Position numbers and translations under genes: made by a program
Assembly: GCF_003208215.1 (NCBI RefSeq)
Contig: NZ_QKLW01000002.1
Coordinates: 499,577 to 563,576, forward strand
Length of the DNA stretch: 64,000 nucleotides
Reading direction: 5' to 3'
Origin: Marinomonas alcarazii
GTDB taxonomy: Bacteria; Pseudomonadota; Gammaproteobacteria; Pseudomonadales; Marinomonadaceae
Notes under the pieces: generated by a model
The model's input: only the letters and a program-made list of their open reading frames with translations
Databases searched by the model: none
Told to the model about the DNA's origin: nothing
Shown here: in pieces, positions 29,184 to 38,164 of the stretch
How the letters are laid out: each line of letters opens with the position of its first letter
Position numbering within the stretch: the stretch's first letter is position 1

Positions 29184-30242
29184 ATGGCATTATTGAGGAT
29201 TACCTCCCCCCACACACAACGTGCAGGACGTCGCACCTCTTGGGTGATGCAGATGGTCATTTTAGCGACCGTTCCTGGCATAGTCGTACAGACTTGGCTA
29301 TTTGGCTGGGGAACGCTAATCAACCTAATGATTGCCAGTATCACGGCATTATTAAGTGAAGCGGCTATTTTGGCGATTCGTCGTCGTGCCGTTGGTTTCT
29401 TCTTGAAAGATTATAGCGCCCTATTAACCGCCGTACTATTAGGTGTTGCCCTACCGCCTGTGGTGCCTTGGTGGGTGACAGTAACCGCTGTCGCCTTTGC
29501 GATTATCTTTGCCAAACAACTCTATGGTGGCTTGGGCAATAATCCGTTCAACCCGGCGATGGTCGGCTATGCCATTGTACTGGTGTCTTTTCCTGTGCCT
29601 ATGAGCCAATGGCTTGGCGTACAAAGCATGATTCCTGCAGGCGAGACATTGTCTTTCATGCAAAGCTTACAAGCCATTTTTCACCAGCTGCCAGTGATCG
29701 ATAGCTACACAATGGCAACGCCCTTAGATGGCTTCAAACACAAAGATCTTTTAGATTCACAAGCCGCATTCAGCAGCATTGCCGCACTTCAAGGACCAAG
29801 CTTAAACAGCTGGCTTTGGGTGAATGCAGCCTATCTGGTAGGTGGTCTTGGACTGATCTGGTTACGCATTATCACTTGGCACACGCCAGCAGCCACGTTG
29901 GGTGCATTACTGGTCATGGCGGGTGTTTTTCACCTGTTTGACCCAAGCAATACAGCAACGCCTTTCTTTCACCTAACCACTGGCGCAGCCATGTTTGGCG
30001 CGTTCTTTATTGCTACCGATCCTGTGTCTTCTTGCACCAGTAATCGCGGCAAACTGATTTATGGCGCAGGCATTGGTATTTTGATTTACATTATTCGCTC
30101 TTGGGGTGGCTATCCTGATGGTGTGGCGTTTGGTGTCTTGCTGATGAACTTCGCCGCACCGCTAATCGACTACTACACACAACCGAGAACGTATGGCCAT
30201 AAAAAAGCTAAGACAGGCTTAAAAATTGGGGAAGATAACTAA
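29184..30242 (+). CDS. rnfD: Rnf/Rsx complex subunit D
   Basis: The 352-residue membrane protein has about nine hydrophobic segments and the family sequences GNNPFNPAMVGYAIVL (about residue 113) and TDPVSSCTSNRGK (about 276). The Thr in MATPLDGFK (about 175-183) is at the place where RnfD carries covalent FMN; I base that on family knowledge. It follows rnfC without a gap, and its stop overlaps the rnfG start by one base. Confidence 0.95.
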   Translation: MALLRITSPHTQRAGRRTSWVMQMVILATVPGIVVQTWLFGWGTLINLMIASITALLSEAAILAIRRRAVGFFLKDYSALLTAVLLGVALPPVVPWWVTVTAVAFAIIFAKQLYGGLGNNPFNPAMVGYAIVLVSFPVPMSQWLGVQSMIPAGETLSFMQSLQAIFHQLPVIDSYTMATPLDGFKHKDLLDSQAAFSSIAALQGPSLNSWLWVNAAYLVGGLGLIWLRIITWHTPAATLGALLVMAGVFHLFDPSNTATPFFHLTTGAAMFGAFFIATDPVSSCTSNRGKLIYGAGIGILIYIIRSWGGYPDGVAFGVLLMNFAAPLIDYYTQPRTYGHKKAKTGLKIGEDN

Positions 30243-30859
30243 TGGAATTGTTCGCCTCTATTCGTCGTAACAGTCTTGGTCTGGGCATCTTCGCGGTACT
30301 GACAGCGGGGCTTATTGCCATTACCCACCAGCTGACTGATAACACCATTAAGAACAATATTTTGGATGCGCAAATTTCAGCCTTCAACGAAATACTGCCA
30401 GCCAATCTGTATGATAACGACTTAACCAAAGACACCGCGATTCTGCCAGCAGATCCTTTATTGGGGAGCGACGAAGGCATTAAAATCCATATCGCTCGTA
30501 AAAATGGTGAAGTCTCTGGCATCATTTTCGAAACCATTGCGCCTCGTGGCTATAACGGCAATTTAGACATGCTGGTCGCCATCGATAAGAATGGCGTAGT
30601 GACTGGCAGCCGAGTGATTAGCCACAAAGAAACACCAGGACTTGGCGACAAAGTAGACCTCAAGAAATCCAAATGGATTTTAAGCTTTGCCAACAAGTCG
30701 TTAGACAATCCTAGCTTAAAAGGCTGGGGCGTGAAAAAAGACGGTGGAGACTTTGACCAATTTACCGGTGCGACCATCACCCCTCGCGCTGTGGTTCGCG
30801 CCGTAAAAAATACCCTTATTTATTTTGATCAACACAAAGATACGCTATTAGCGTATTAG
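30242..30859 (+). CDS. rnfG: Rnf/Rsx complex subunit G, flavoprotein
   Basis: The 205-residue protein has one N-terminal membrane helix and a periplasmic FMN-binding domain with GETPGLGDKVDL-like KETPGLGDKVDL (about 123-134) and the flavinylation motif FTGATITPRAV (about 175), whose second Thr is the FMN attachment site in the family. The usual serine before GAT is threonine here. ApbE would attach the flavin; no apbE lies nearby. Confidence 0.95.
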   Translation: MELFASIRRNSLGLGIFAVLTAGLIAITHQLTDNTIKNNILDAQISAFNEILPANLYDNDLTKDTAILPADPLLGSDEGIKIHIARKNGEVSGIIFETIAPRGYNGNLDMLVAIDKNGVVTGSRVISHKETPGLGDKVDLKKSKWILSFANKSLDNPSLKGWGVKKDGGDFDQFTGATITPRAVVRAVKNTLIYFDQHKDTLLAY

Positions 30860-30868
30860 GACAGACTA

Positions 30869-31636
30869 ATGAAAATGAGCGCAGAAACAGCCGCAAGCGA
30901 CGCTACTCAAGAAGAGAGCAAGCCAAGCGCCAATTACGCTGAAATCATTTACAACGGCATTTGGAAAAACAACCCTGCCTTAGTTCAATTACTTGGCTTG
31001 TGTCCTATGTTGGCGGTAACCAGTACCGTCGTTAACGCCTTAGGTCTTGGCTTAGCGACTTTGGTGGTATTAGTCGGCTCCAACATTGCGGTGTCTATCA
31101 TTCGTAATTACGTGGCGGATGCAGTTCGCCTACCAGCCTTTGTGATGATCATCGCTTCGTTCACAACCTGTATCGAATTAATCATGCAGGCCTACACTTA
31201 CGAGCTGTATCAAATTTTGGGTATATTCATCCCGCTCATCGTGACTAACTGTGCGATTCTTGGTCGTGCTGACGCCTTTGCCAGCCGCAACCCTGTTCTG
31301 CCTTCTGCATTGGATGGCTTTATGATGGGCTTGGGCTTCATGTTTATCCTTGTTACCTTGGGCGCAATGCGCGAGCTCATCGGGCAAGGCACACTGTTTT
31401 CCGATATGCAGTTATTGTTCGGTGATATGGCAACCCATTGGAAAATCGTTGTTTTTAACGACTATCCAAATGTCTTATTCGCAGTCTTACCACCGGGTGC
31501 TTTTATTGGCTTAGGTTTGTTGATTGCCGGTAAAAACTACCTAGACGAACGTGAGAAAAAACGCATCGCAGCACAAAAAGCCAAAGACGGCCCAAGCGCA
31601 TCAAAGCGTGTTCGTGTGACCGGGCAAGTAAGTTAA
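30869..31636 (+). CDS. rnfE: Rnf/Rsx complex subunit E
   Basis: The 255-residue membrane protein (alternative start at Met 3) shows the RnfA/E family pattern: [17 protein letters not shown] (about residue 33), [19 protein letters not shown] (about 122) and a C-terminal basic tail ([10 protein letters not shown]). The N-terminal 25 residues are an extra polar extension. It closes the rnf operon; a tandem repeat block separates it from nth. Confidence 0.95.
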   Translation: MKMSAETAASDATQEESKPSANYAEIIYNGIWKNNPALVQLLGLCPMLAVTSTVVNALGLGLATLVVLVGSNIAVSIIRNYVADAVRLPAFVMIIASFTTCIELIMQAYTYELYQILGIFIPLIVTNCAILGRADAFASRNPVLPSALDGFMMGLGFMFILVTLGAMRELIGQGTLFSDMQLLFGDMATHWKIVVFNDYPNVLFAVLPPGAFIGLGLLIAGKNYLDEREKKRIAAQKAKDGPSASKRVRVTGQVS

Positions 31637-31650
31637 CCCTATTATCTATA

Positions 31651-32218
31651 AGCTCCTCCCCCTGCTAAGGGGGAGGTTGGGAGGGGGTCAAAAAATTAAC
31701 AACCCCATCCTAGCCTTCCCCTTGAAGATAAGGGGAAGGAATAAAAAGCTCTAAGCTCCTCCCCCTGCCAAGGGGGAGGTTGGGAGGGGGTCAAAAAATT
31801 AACAACCCCATCCTAGCCTTCCCCTTGAAGATAAGGGGAAGGAATAAAAAAGCTCTAAGCTCCTCCCCCTGCCAAGGGGGAGGTTGGGAGGGGGTCAAAA
31901 AATTAACAACCCCATCCTAGCCTTCCCCTTGAAGATAAGGGGAAGGAATAAAAAAGCTCTAAGCTCTTCCCCCTGCCAAGGGGGAGGTTGGGAGGGGGTC
32001 AAAAAATTAACAACCCCATCCTAGCCTTCCCCTTGAAGATAAGGGGAAGGAATAAAAAAGCTCTAAGCTCCTCCCCCTGCCAAGGGGGAGGTTGGGAGGG
32101 GGTCAAAAAATTAACAACCCCATCCTAGCCTTCCCCTTGAAGATAAGGGGAAGGAATAAAAAAGCTCTAAGCCCCTCCCCCTGCCAAGGGGGAGGCTGGG
32201 AGGGGGTTAAAAAATGAA
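31651..32218. repeat. Tandem repeat: five 103-104 bp units plus a partial sixth
   Basis: Units begin at 31651, 31754, 31858, 31962, 32066 and 32170 and are nearly identical. Each holds two potential hairpins, CTCCCCCTGCCAAGGGGGAG and CCTTCCCCTTGAAGATAAGG plus its closing GGAAGG, joined by GTCAAAAAATTAACAACCCC. The block fills the rnfE-nth gap. Related sequence occurs at 47912-48280 and, more loosely, at 17224, 18468 and 20880. Confidence 0.93.
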
Positions 32219-32233
32219 CAAAGGCAATTTATT

Positions 32234-32869
32234 TTGAACAAAGAAAAACGCTACGAGATTTTTTCTCGCTTACGAGCTGAAAACCCAAATCCCGTAACAG
32301 AGTTGGAATACAGCTCGCCTTTTGAGCTTTTGATTGCGGTGCTATTTTCAGCACAAGCCACGGATGTGAGTGTCAACAAAGCCACGCGAAAGCTTTTCCC
32401 TGTTGCCAACACGCCAGAAACCATGCTTGCACTCGGTGTTGATGGTCTCAAAGAGTACATCAAAACCATTGGCTTATTTAACGCCAAAGCCGAAAACGCC
32501 ATCAAGACTTGCCAAATCCTTATCGAGAAACACAACAGCGTTGTTCCAGAAACAAGAGAAGAACTTGAAGCTCTTCCTGGCGTAGGCCGTAAAACCGCTA
32601 ATGTTGTTTTGAACACTGCCTTTCGCCAAGTCGCTATGGCTGTCGACACACACATCTTTCGTTTTAGCAACCGCACTAAAGTTGCACCAGGTAAAAACGT
32701 CTTAGAAGTTGAAATGAAACTGCTAAAGTTTGTCCCGAAAGAGTTTCTTTTGGATGCACACCATTGGATGATACTTCACGGTCGTTATATCTGCGTGGCG
32801 CGCAAGCCCAAGTGTGATGCCTGCATTATCGAAGATTTGTGTGAGTACAAAGACAAAACTTCAAACTAA
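32234..32869 (+). CDS. nth: Endonuclease III
   Basis: The 211-residue base-excision glycosylase/AP lyase matches Nth throughout. It has the helix-hairpin-helix LPGVGRKTANVV with catalytic Lys (about residue 120), the catalytic Asp in AVDTHIFR (about 138), and a C-terminal 4Fe-4S loop C-x6-C-x2-C-x5-C. Homology supports a TTG start at 32234. A seven-codon ORF (ATG 32214) ends in TGA overlapping that TTG, which may couple translation. nth downstream of rnf is the usual order. Confidence 0.95.
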   Translation: MNKEKRYEIFSRLRAENPNPVTELEYSSPFELLIAVLFSAQATDVSVNKATRKLFPVANTPETMLALGVDGLKEYIKTIGLFNAKAENAIKTCQILIEKHNSVVPETREELEALPGVGRKTANVVLNTAFRQVAMAVDTHIFRFSNRTKVAPGKNVLEVEMKLLKFVPKEFLLDAHHWMILHGRYICVARKPKCDACIIEDLCEYKDKTSN

Positions 32870-32992
32870 TCTGATCAAGCTGATTTAGTTAACTAAAGGC
32901 TAGCCTAAGTTTAAATAACATCGAATTTATTAAACCTTTTCAGCTCGGCATTCTTACCCTATTAAGATTTTATTTTTTAGAGGGAAAATGCC

Positions 32993-34318
32993 ATGAGTCA
33001 CCGTTTAACCCAAGCTCAACTTGATGCCCATTGGATGGCCTACACAGGCAATCGTCAATTCAAAAAAGATCCTCGTATTATCACTTCTGCTGCGGGCAAC
33101 TATTACACCGACAGTGATGGCAGAAAGATTTTTGACGGTTTGTCTGGCTTATGGACTTGTGGCTTGGGACATAGCAATCCTGCAATTAATGAGGCGGTGG
33201 CACAGCAAGTTAAGACTCTCGATTACTCCCCTGCGTTTCAATTTGGTCACGAAAAATCTTTCTTACTGGCTGAGCAGATTACTGAATTTATGCCCAAGGG
33301 ACTAAACCGTGTTTTTTTTACCGGCTCTGGTTCTGAATCGGTCGATACCGCATTAAAAGTTGCGCGCGCTTATTGGCGTAAAAAAGGCATGGGTACTAAG
33401 ACCAAGTTTATCGGCCGAGCTAAAGGCTATCATGGCGCAGGGATTTCAGGTTTCAGCGTCGGTGGTATTCCTGCGAACCGTACGCTATATGGTCAAGGTT
33501 TAGAATCTTATCACTTACCTCACACCCAAGTTCCGGGCAGCGAATTTTCTAAAGGCATGGCCGAACAAGGCAAAGAACGCGCTGAAGATTTGCTTAACCT
33601 AATCATGATGCACGATGCGTCTAACATTGCGGCAGTTATTGTTGAGCCTATGTCTGGCTCCGCTGGCGTTATCGTTCCACCAAAAGGCTACTTGCAGCGT
33701 TTGCGTGAAATCTGTGATCAGCACAATATTTTGCTTATCTTTGATGAAGTAATTACCGCTTTTGGTCGCATGGGCGCAAAAACCGGTGCAGAAGCTTTTG
33801 GGGTGACGCCTGATGTGATTACCATGGCAAAGCAAGTAACCAATGGTGTTATCCCAATGGGCGCTGTGGCTTTCAAGCAGGAGATCTACGACACCTTCAT
33901 GGATAACGGTGGTCCAGATTATATGTTGGAAATTCCCCATGGCTACACCTATTCCGCTCACCCTATTGCCTGTGCAGCAGGTTTGGCTTCCCTTAATGAA
34001 ATCAAGCAACAAGGATTGATTGAACGAGTAAACAGTATGAGTTCAGCCTGGGAAAACAGCGTGCATCAGCTAAAAGACGCCAGCTCAATCATTACCGACA
34101 TTCGCAACTACGGTTTTGCCGCAGGCATCACCATTGCACCTATTGATGGAGAACCCGCTAAGCGTCCGTTCCAAATCGCCATGGCCATGTGGGAAAAAGG
34201 TTACTATGTACGCTATGGTGCCGACACCATTCAACTAGCGCCACCTTTTACAACCGAACAAGCTGAAATAGATAGCCTAATCAACGCATTGGGCGAAACC
34301 ATTCAGCAACAAAGCTAA
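32993..34318 (+). CDS. Class III omega-aminotransferase, beta-alanine:pyruvate type
   Basis: The 441-residue PLP enzyme of fold type I has the sequence opening of omega-amino acid:pyruvate aminotransferases (LDAHWMAYTGNRQFKKDPR), FTGSGSESVDTALK for phosphate binding (about residue 110), LLIFDEVITAFGRMG (about 245) and the PLP lysine in TMAKQVTNG (about 281). It would transfer the amino group of beta-alanine or similar omega-amino acids to pyruvate. It is monocistronic and starts behind AGAGGGAAA. Confidence 0.9.
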   Translation: MSHRLTQAQLDAHWMAYTGNRQFKKDPRIITSAAGNYYTDSDGRKIFDGLSGLWTCGLGHSNPAINEAVAQQVKTLDYSPAFQFGHEKSFLLAEQITEFMPKGLNRVFFTGSGSESVDTALKVARAYWRKKGMGTKTKFIGRAKGYHGAGISGFSVGGIPANRTLYGQGLESYHLPHTQVPGSEFSKGMAEQGKERAEDLLNLIMMHDASNIAAVIVEPMSGSAGVIVPPKGYLQRLREICDQHNILLIFDEVITAFGRMGAKTGAEAFGVTPDVITMAKQVTNGVIPMGAVAFKQEIYDTFMDNGGPDYMLEIPHGYTYSAHPIACAAGLASLNEIKQQGLIERVNSMSSAWENSVHQLKDASSIITDIRNYGFAAGITIAPIDGEPAKRPFQIAMAMWEKGYYVRYGADTIQLAPPFTTEQAEIDSLINALGETIQQQS

Positions 34319-34345
34319 AAAAACCTACCTTAGTCATGCTTCTTT

Positions 34346-34386
34346 AATCAAGATGTTGTCCGTCTGATATAGGCAACATCTTGATT
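34346..34386 (+). terminator. Hairpin terminator after the aminotransferase gene
   Basis: AATCAAGATGTTG and CAACATCTTGATT form a perfect 13-bp stem; a weak T-rich stretch (CATTTTTAT) follows about 6 bp later. Confidence 0.65.
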
Positions 34387-34491
34387 CATATCATTTTTAT
34401 CTAGCTATCACTTCCCTGTTATCTTGCACTATAATGGCTACCCTAGAAGAGTCATACGACCTTGGATCTTCACTCAGTAAAGGATACACCA

Positions 34492-34818
34492 ATGTCTATT
34501 TCACATTCGCCTTATGTCCGTTGTTTTTGGACAGGCACACTGTATTTAACAAATGGCAAAGTAATGCCAATCCATTGCACACACATTTCAACACAAATGA
34601 TAGAAGTGGAAGCCCCAGAAGGTTTGCAAGGGTCAAAATTAGTAAAGCTAGAGCTGAAGGCAATTCATGAAGGGAAGACAGCCACACTAAAAATATTGTG
34701 CGACCCACAACTAGATGTCTTTAACGAGCATAATAAGCACTACATAAAACTGTCTTATCATACGATTTCAAACAAAGATCGGGAATTTATCAAAGAATTT
34801 GCTGACGCTCACTCCTAG
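34492..34818 (+). CDS. PilZ-like small protein, function unknown
   Basis: ATG 34492, with AAGGA ahead, is preferred to an in-frame ATG ten codons upstream. The 108-residue product is predicted mostly beta (CFWTGTLYLTNGKVMPIHCTHIS, IEVEAPEGL, KLVKLELKAIHEGKTATLKI), a pattern that suggests a PilZ-type barrel but without the RxxxR and DxSxxG cyclic di-GMP motifs. The assignment is a guess from layout. It converges with the RRM gene. Confidence 0.6.
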   Translation: MSISHSPYVRCFWTGTLYLTNGKVMPIHCTHISTQMIEVEAPEGLQGSKLVKLELKAIHEGKTATLKILCDPQLDVFNEHNKHYIKLSYHTISNKDREFIKEFADAHS

Positions 34819-34873
34819 CTTATAACAAAGACAAGCTAGGACAGCGGCCGATCTACTCTTTATATATCTTGCG

Positions 34874-35143
34874 TTATTCAGAGTCGCCTGCTGATTTCTT
34901 CGCTGCGTCTTCCGCTTTCTTCACGCGAATTTTAGAACCATCAACGTCCATACCGTTTAGCGTTTTGATCGCCACTTTGGCTTCGCCAACTTTTGGCATC
35001 TCAACAAAGGCAAAACCTTTTGACTCACCCGTTTCCTTGTCCATTACAATAGTGCAAGACTGCAAAGCCCCATGAACAGCAAACAAGCTTCTTAGCTCTT
35101 CTTCTGTTGTATTACGGGCAAGGTTTCTGACTAATAATTTCAT
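34874..35143 (-). CDS. Single-RRM RNA-binding protein
   Basis: ATG 35143 gives an 89-residue protein starting at the first RRM strand. It has RNP2 (LLVRNL, residues 3-8) and RNP1 (KGFAFVEM, about 43-50), as in cold-induced bacterial and cyanobacterial Rbp proteins, then a short basic and Ala-rich tail. It probably binds RNA as a chaperone. A strong hairpin with T-run lies only about 20 bp before the start codon, so expression likely depends on readthrough or attenuation, or on a promoter within the hairpin region. Confidence 0.88.
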   Translation of the reverse strand: MKLLVRNLARNTTEEELRSLFAVHGALQSCTIVMDKETGESKGFAFVEMPKVGEAKVAIKTLNGMDVDGSKIRVKKAEDAAKKSAGDSE

Positions 35144-35161
35144 ATATTTCTCTTTATAAAT

Positions 35162-35194
35162 AAAAAAGGCATGGACGTTATGCTCCATGCCTTT
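35162..35194 (-). terminator. Terminator-like hairpin in the leader of the RRM gene
   Basis: On the minus strand AAAGGCATGGA and TCCATGCCTTT pair over 11 bp with an 8-base loop and run into six T residues. It ends the Sel1-like gene upstream and lies immediately ahead of the RRM start. Confidence 0.82.
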
Positions 35195-35243
35195 GAGTGT
35201 GTATTGCTATTCTAGTTCATTAAGGCACTATAATCTTAACTTT

Positions 35244-36068
35244 TCAATTTTTTTCTATAGCGAACTTCACTATATCTGTGGTTGAAAGACCACCACTTTG
35301 ACTAAGAATATTCATCTTATCCAATTCTATTTTAGCCTTATAAGAACCCAACTCTTTAGCCTTTTCCAACCAAAATATATAACTATCTTTATCTTTTTTA
35401 AATGAAAGATAATTGTAATACTCCTCTTTGCTTTCAAAATTCACATCTAAATCACCATTAAAAGCTTGAGCGACAATGTAAGCACTGCGGCTATGTCCTA
35501 GATCAGCCGCTATTGAGGCCAGAGCTATAGCTATTTTATAATTAGTCTTAATATAATTACCTTCTAATAAAGCTCGAGAAAATTCAAACAATGAATCGAC
35601 GTCGGCTTTTTCAGATGCCTCTATATGTTTTTCTAAATTAACTAATGCATCAACATTAATAAGTTTAATTTTTTCATAAAAAACCAAGTTATTTTTTTTA
35701 AAATACTGCTCTAACAATGACAATCTACTTTTCTGAAAAGTCTTAAAACTTTTCAGAAGAACATACCAACACAAAGCTAAATTTAGCAAGTAGCTGATTG
35801 CTACTAAAGTGTAATACAGATAATTTGGAACGCTTCCATAAAGCTCTTTAGGAGCAAAAACAATATTTATAAGGTTAATAACTAAGATACCTAATAACAG
35901 AATATATAGAGACTTTCTAAGCCCCGCTAATCTATTTTGTTTTGACCAAGTTTTTTCTGCTTGCTGTGACCTTAAAAGCTCTTCTGAACTAATAGGAAGA
36001 GAAGAGGCCCGTTGATAACTATCACTCTTAAGCAACATCCTAAGGGCATTCATTGATTCACTTTCCAT
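35244..36068 (-). CDS. Two-helix membrane protein with Sel1-like repeats, unknown
   Basis: The 274-residue product, started at ATG 36068 behind AGGAAG, has two hydrophobic helices (SLYILLLGILVINLINIVF and YYTLVAISYLLNLALCWYVLL, about residues 53-110) and a cytoplasmic helical domain whose IALASIAADLGHSRSAYIVAQAF and FWLEKAKELGSYKAKIEL stretches resemble Sel1/TPR-like repeats. Its base composition is clearly more AT-rich than its neighbours, suggesting later acquisition. Function is unknown; Sel1 repeats usually mediate protein contacts. Confidence 0.65.
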   Translation of the reverse strand: MESESMNALRMLLKSDSYQRASSLPISSEELLRSQQAEKTWSKQNRLAGLRKSLYILLLGILVINLINIVFAPKELYGSVPNYLYYTLVAISYLLNLALCWYVLLKSFKTFQKSRLSLLEQYFKKNNLVFYEKIKLINVDALVNLEKHIEASEKADVDSLFEFSRALLEGNYIKTNYKIAIALASIAADLGHSRSAYIVAQAFNGDLDVNFESKEEYYNYLSFKKDKDSYIFWLEKAKELGSYKAKIELDKMNILSQSGGLSTTDIVKFAIEKN

Positions 36069-36141
36069 ATAACTTCCTATATTTATTCAGTTAAGTGACG
36101 CTTAACACAAAACACTAAAAATAGCATTTGACTCTAGCTTG

Positions 36142-37083
36142 TTAAGACAAGGTTGTCTCAAACAAGGCCAACAATTTTTCACTGTCGACTTCCATACAAA
36201 CCTGCGTCATTGGCACATCGTTCCAATGAGGTTCAGGGAAGCTCATACCTTGTGGCGCAAAAATCGTTTGACCGATACCAATGCCTTCACAGGCTACACG
36301 CACAGCACCTAGCTCTACACCAAAAATACTTGGGTCCATTACATAAGCGATAGTTGATGCATCATGGAAGTAACAACCATCCATATCGAAACGGCTGCTG
36401 TAGAAATTAATGTAATGCTGCGCACAATCGTACAAGAAGCCACCTTCTGTTGGGTTGGCTTTTTTGATGCGTTCTAAAACAGTGTTATCCAATAACACCT
36501 GATGAGTCACGTCTAAACCAATCATGGTCACTTGCCAAGGCGCGGTGAAAACCAAATCAGCAGCATGAGGGTCGTTCATAATGTTGGCTTCAGCTACTGG
36601 CGATACGTTACCGTATTCAATTGCTGTACCGCCCATTAGAACCACTTCATCAACCAAGTTGGCCACTTCTGGATCAATCTCAAGCGCTTTTGCCAAGTTA
36701 CCCAATGGACCAAGCGCGATAATAGTCACTTCACCTGGAAACTCACGGACAGTATCAACAATAAATTGCGCAGCACTTTTATCGATGGCTTTACCTTTTG
36801 GTGCTGGCCAATCAATATTACCGAAGCCATCTGCACCGTGAACAAAATCTGGATGTGGACGAGGTGCTATCTTGCTTGGTACGGCAACGCCTTTGGCAAC
36901 AGGCACATTCACTTTCGCAATCTCAGTCAAAGTGATGGCATTTTGCGTTGCCAACTCTACCGACACATTACCGAACGTTGTCGTTAACCCCAATACTTCA
37001 AGCTGTGGCGCTTGAAAGGCGAAAAAAATCGCCATTGCATCATCTATACCTGGATCCGTATCAATAATAATTTTACGAGCCAT
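36142..37083 (-). CDS. Inosine/uridine-preferring nucleoside hydrolase
   Basis: The 313-residue enzyme has the calcium-binding signature DTDPGIDDAMA (about residues 8-18), VLMGG with the substrate-binding segment NIMNDPHAA (about 163), and HDASTIAY near residue 241. It hydrolyses ribonucleosides to base and ribose in the cytoplasm. It is 46 bp downstream of a ribokinase gene on the same strand, so the pair converts nucleosides to ribose 5-phosphate. Specificity (purine, pyrimidine or both) is not decided. Confidence 0.92.
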   Translation of the reverse strand: MARKIIIDTDPGIDDAMAIFFAFQAPQLEVLGLTTTFGNVSVELATQNAITLTEIAKVNVPVAKGVAVPSKIAPRPHPDFVHGADGFGNIDWPAPKGKAIDKSAAQFIVDTVREFPGEVTIIALGPLGNLAKALEIDPEVANLVDEVVLMGGTAIEYGNVSPVAEANIMNDPHAADLVFTAPWQVTMIGLDVTHQVLLDNTVLERIKKANPTEGGFLYDCAQHYINFYSSRFDMDGCYFHDASTIAYVMDPSIFGVELGAVRVACEGIGIGQTIFAPQGMSFPEPHWNDVPMTQVCMEVDSEKLLALFETTLS

Positions 37084-37129
37084 GTTTCAATTCCTCTTTT
37101 AGCTATTCGTTGTTGGCTATGTATTTTGG

Positions 37130-38023
37130 CTAACTGTTCTTGGCAAGAAAGGTCGTCACTTCATCCTGTGTTGGGATCGAAGGCGCAGCGCCTAAACGCG
37201 TCACGCAAATTGCAGATGCTGCACAAGCACGAGTAATCGCCTGTTTCATGTCCTCCCCCTTCATTAAAGAGGACAAGCAAAAGCCAATAAAGGTATCTCC
37301 CGCCGCGGTGGTATCCACCGCGTCAACGGAAAATGCTTTTACAGATAGGTGCTCTTCCCCATCAAAATAGCAGACACCCGCTTTACCAAGCGTCATGAGC
37401 ACAGCAAGCTCAGGATAAGCTTTTGGAAACGCCTCAATCGTGCTATCTATGTCTGATGTACCAATCAAATCCATGGCTTCAACTTCGTTAACAATTAACA
37501 AATCAACAAAACCAAGTACTTTCTTAGTAAGTTCTGCGTCCATAGGCGCAGGATTAAAGGCAACCTTAACCTTGTTTTCTTGCGCTTTACGCATAGTGTA
37601 TTCGATCAAGTTGGTTTCATTTTGCAACAAAACCCAATCCCCTTCACTCGCCTTAGAAAGCACGTTATCGATTTGCTCTTCTGTTAGCGCGTGGTTCGCA
37701 CCTTGGTACAAAATAATTGAATTTTCTGCTTCTTTAGTTAATTGAATAATCGCATGACCCGTTGGCACATCTACGCGCTTAATTAACCCAGTGTCGACAC
37801 CAAGAGACTCAAGCTGATCAATAACCGCTTGCTCGCTGTGATGAATTGCACCGACATGTTTTACATCCGCACCAGCCTTCGCTAAAGCCACAGATTGATT
37901 CGCGCCTTTACCACCCAATAAACACTGATAACTATCAGAAGCCATTGTCTCGCCAGGTCGAACAAAGTGATCAAGTCGATAAAGATGGTCGAGGTTAATC
38001 GAGCCCACGTTATAAATTGCCAT
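37130..38023 (-). CDS. rbsK: Ribokinase-like PfkB-family sugar kinase
   Basis: The 297-residue kinase has the N-terminal signature LLGGKGANQSVALAKAG (about residues 35-51) and the C-terminal anion hole DTTAAGDTFIGFC with catalytic Asp (about 247-250). NPAPM and NEVEAMDLIG are typical ribokinase segments. It phosphorylates ribose at O-5. Linkage to the nucleoside hydrolase supports ribose released from nucleosides as substrate; no ribose transporter lies nearby. Confidence 0.88.
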   Translation of the reverse strand: MAIYNVGSINLDHLYRLDHFVRPGETMASDSYQCLLGGKGANQSVALAKAGADVKHVGAIHHSEQAVIDQLESLGVDTGLIKRVDVPTGHAIIQLTKEAENSIILYQGANHALTEEQIDNVLSKASEGDWVLLQNETNLIEYTMRKAQENKVKVAFNPAPMDAELTKKVLGFVDLLIVNEVEAMDLIGTSDIDSTIEAFPKAYPELAVLMTLGKAGVCYFDGEEHLSVKAFSVDAVDTTAAGDTFIGFCLSSLMKGEDMKQAITRACAASAICVTRLGAAPSIPTQDEVTTFLAKNS

Positions 38024-38096
38024 TATTCCATTCCTTCATTGCGAACATGCTTTTCAATACACATTCTTAATAAACATTGACCAAGCGTACAAAAAT

Positions 38097-38134
38097 AAAA
38101 AACGCTCCAATTCTGCAAGAACGGAGCGTTTTTT
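38097..38134 (-). terminator. Rho-independent terminator of argG
   Basis: AAAAACGCTCC and GGAGCGTTTTT form an 11-bp stem with a 14-base loop; a T-run follows on the minus strand. Confidence 0.9.
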
Positions 38135-38164
38135 AAAAGCTTATTTTTCTATAACAACACGTAA

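Noticed and set aside
31651..32218. Possible CRISPR array
   Set aside because: The units are contiguous, 103-104 bp long and nearly identical over their full length, with no unique spacers and no cas genes nearby.
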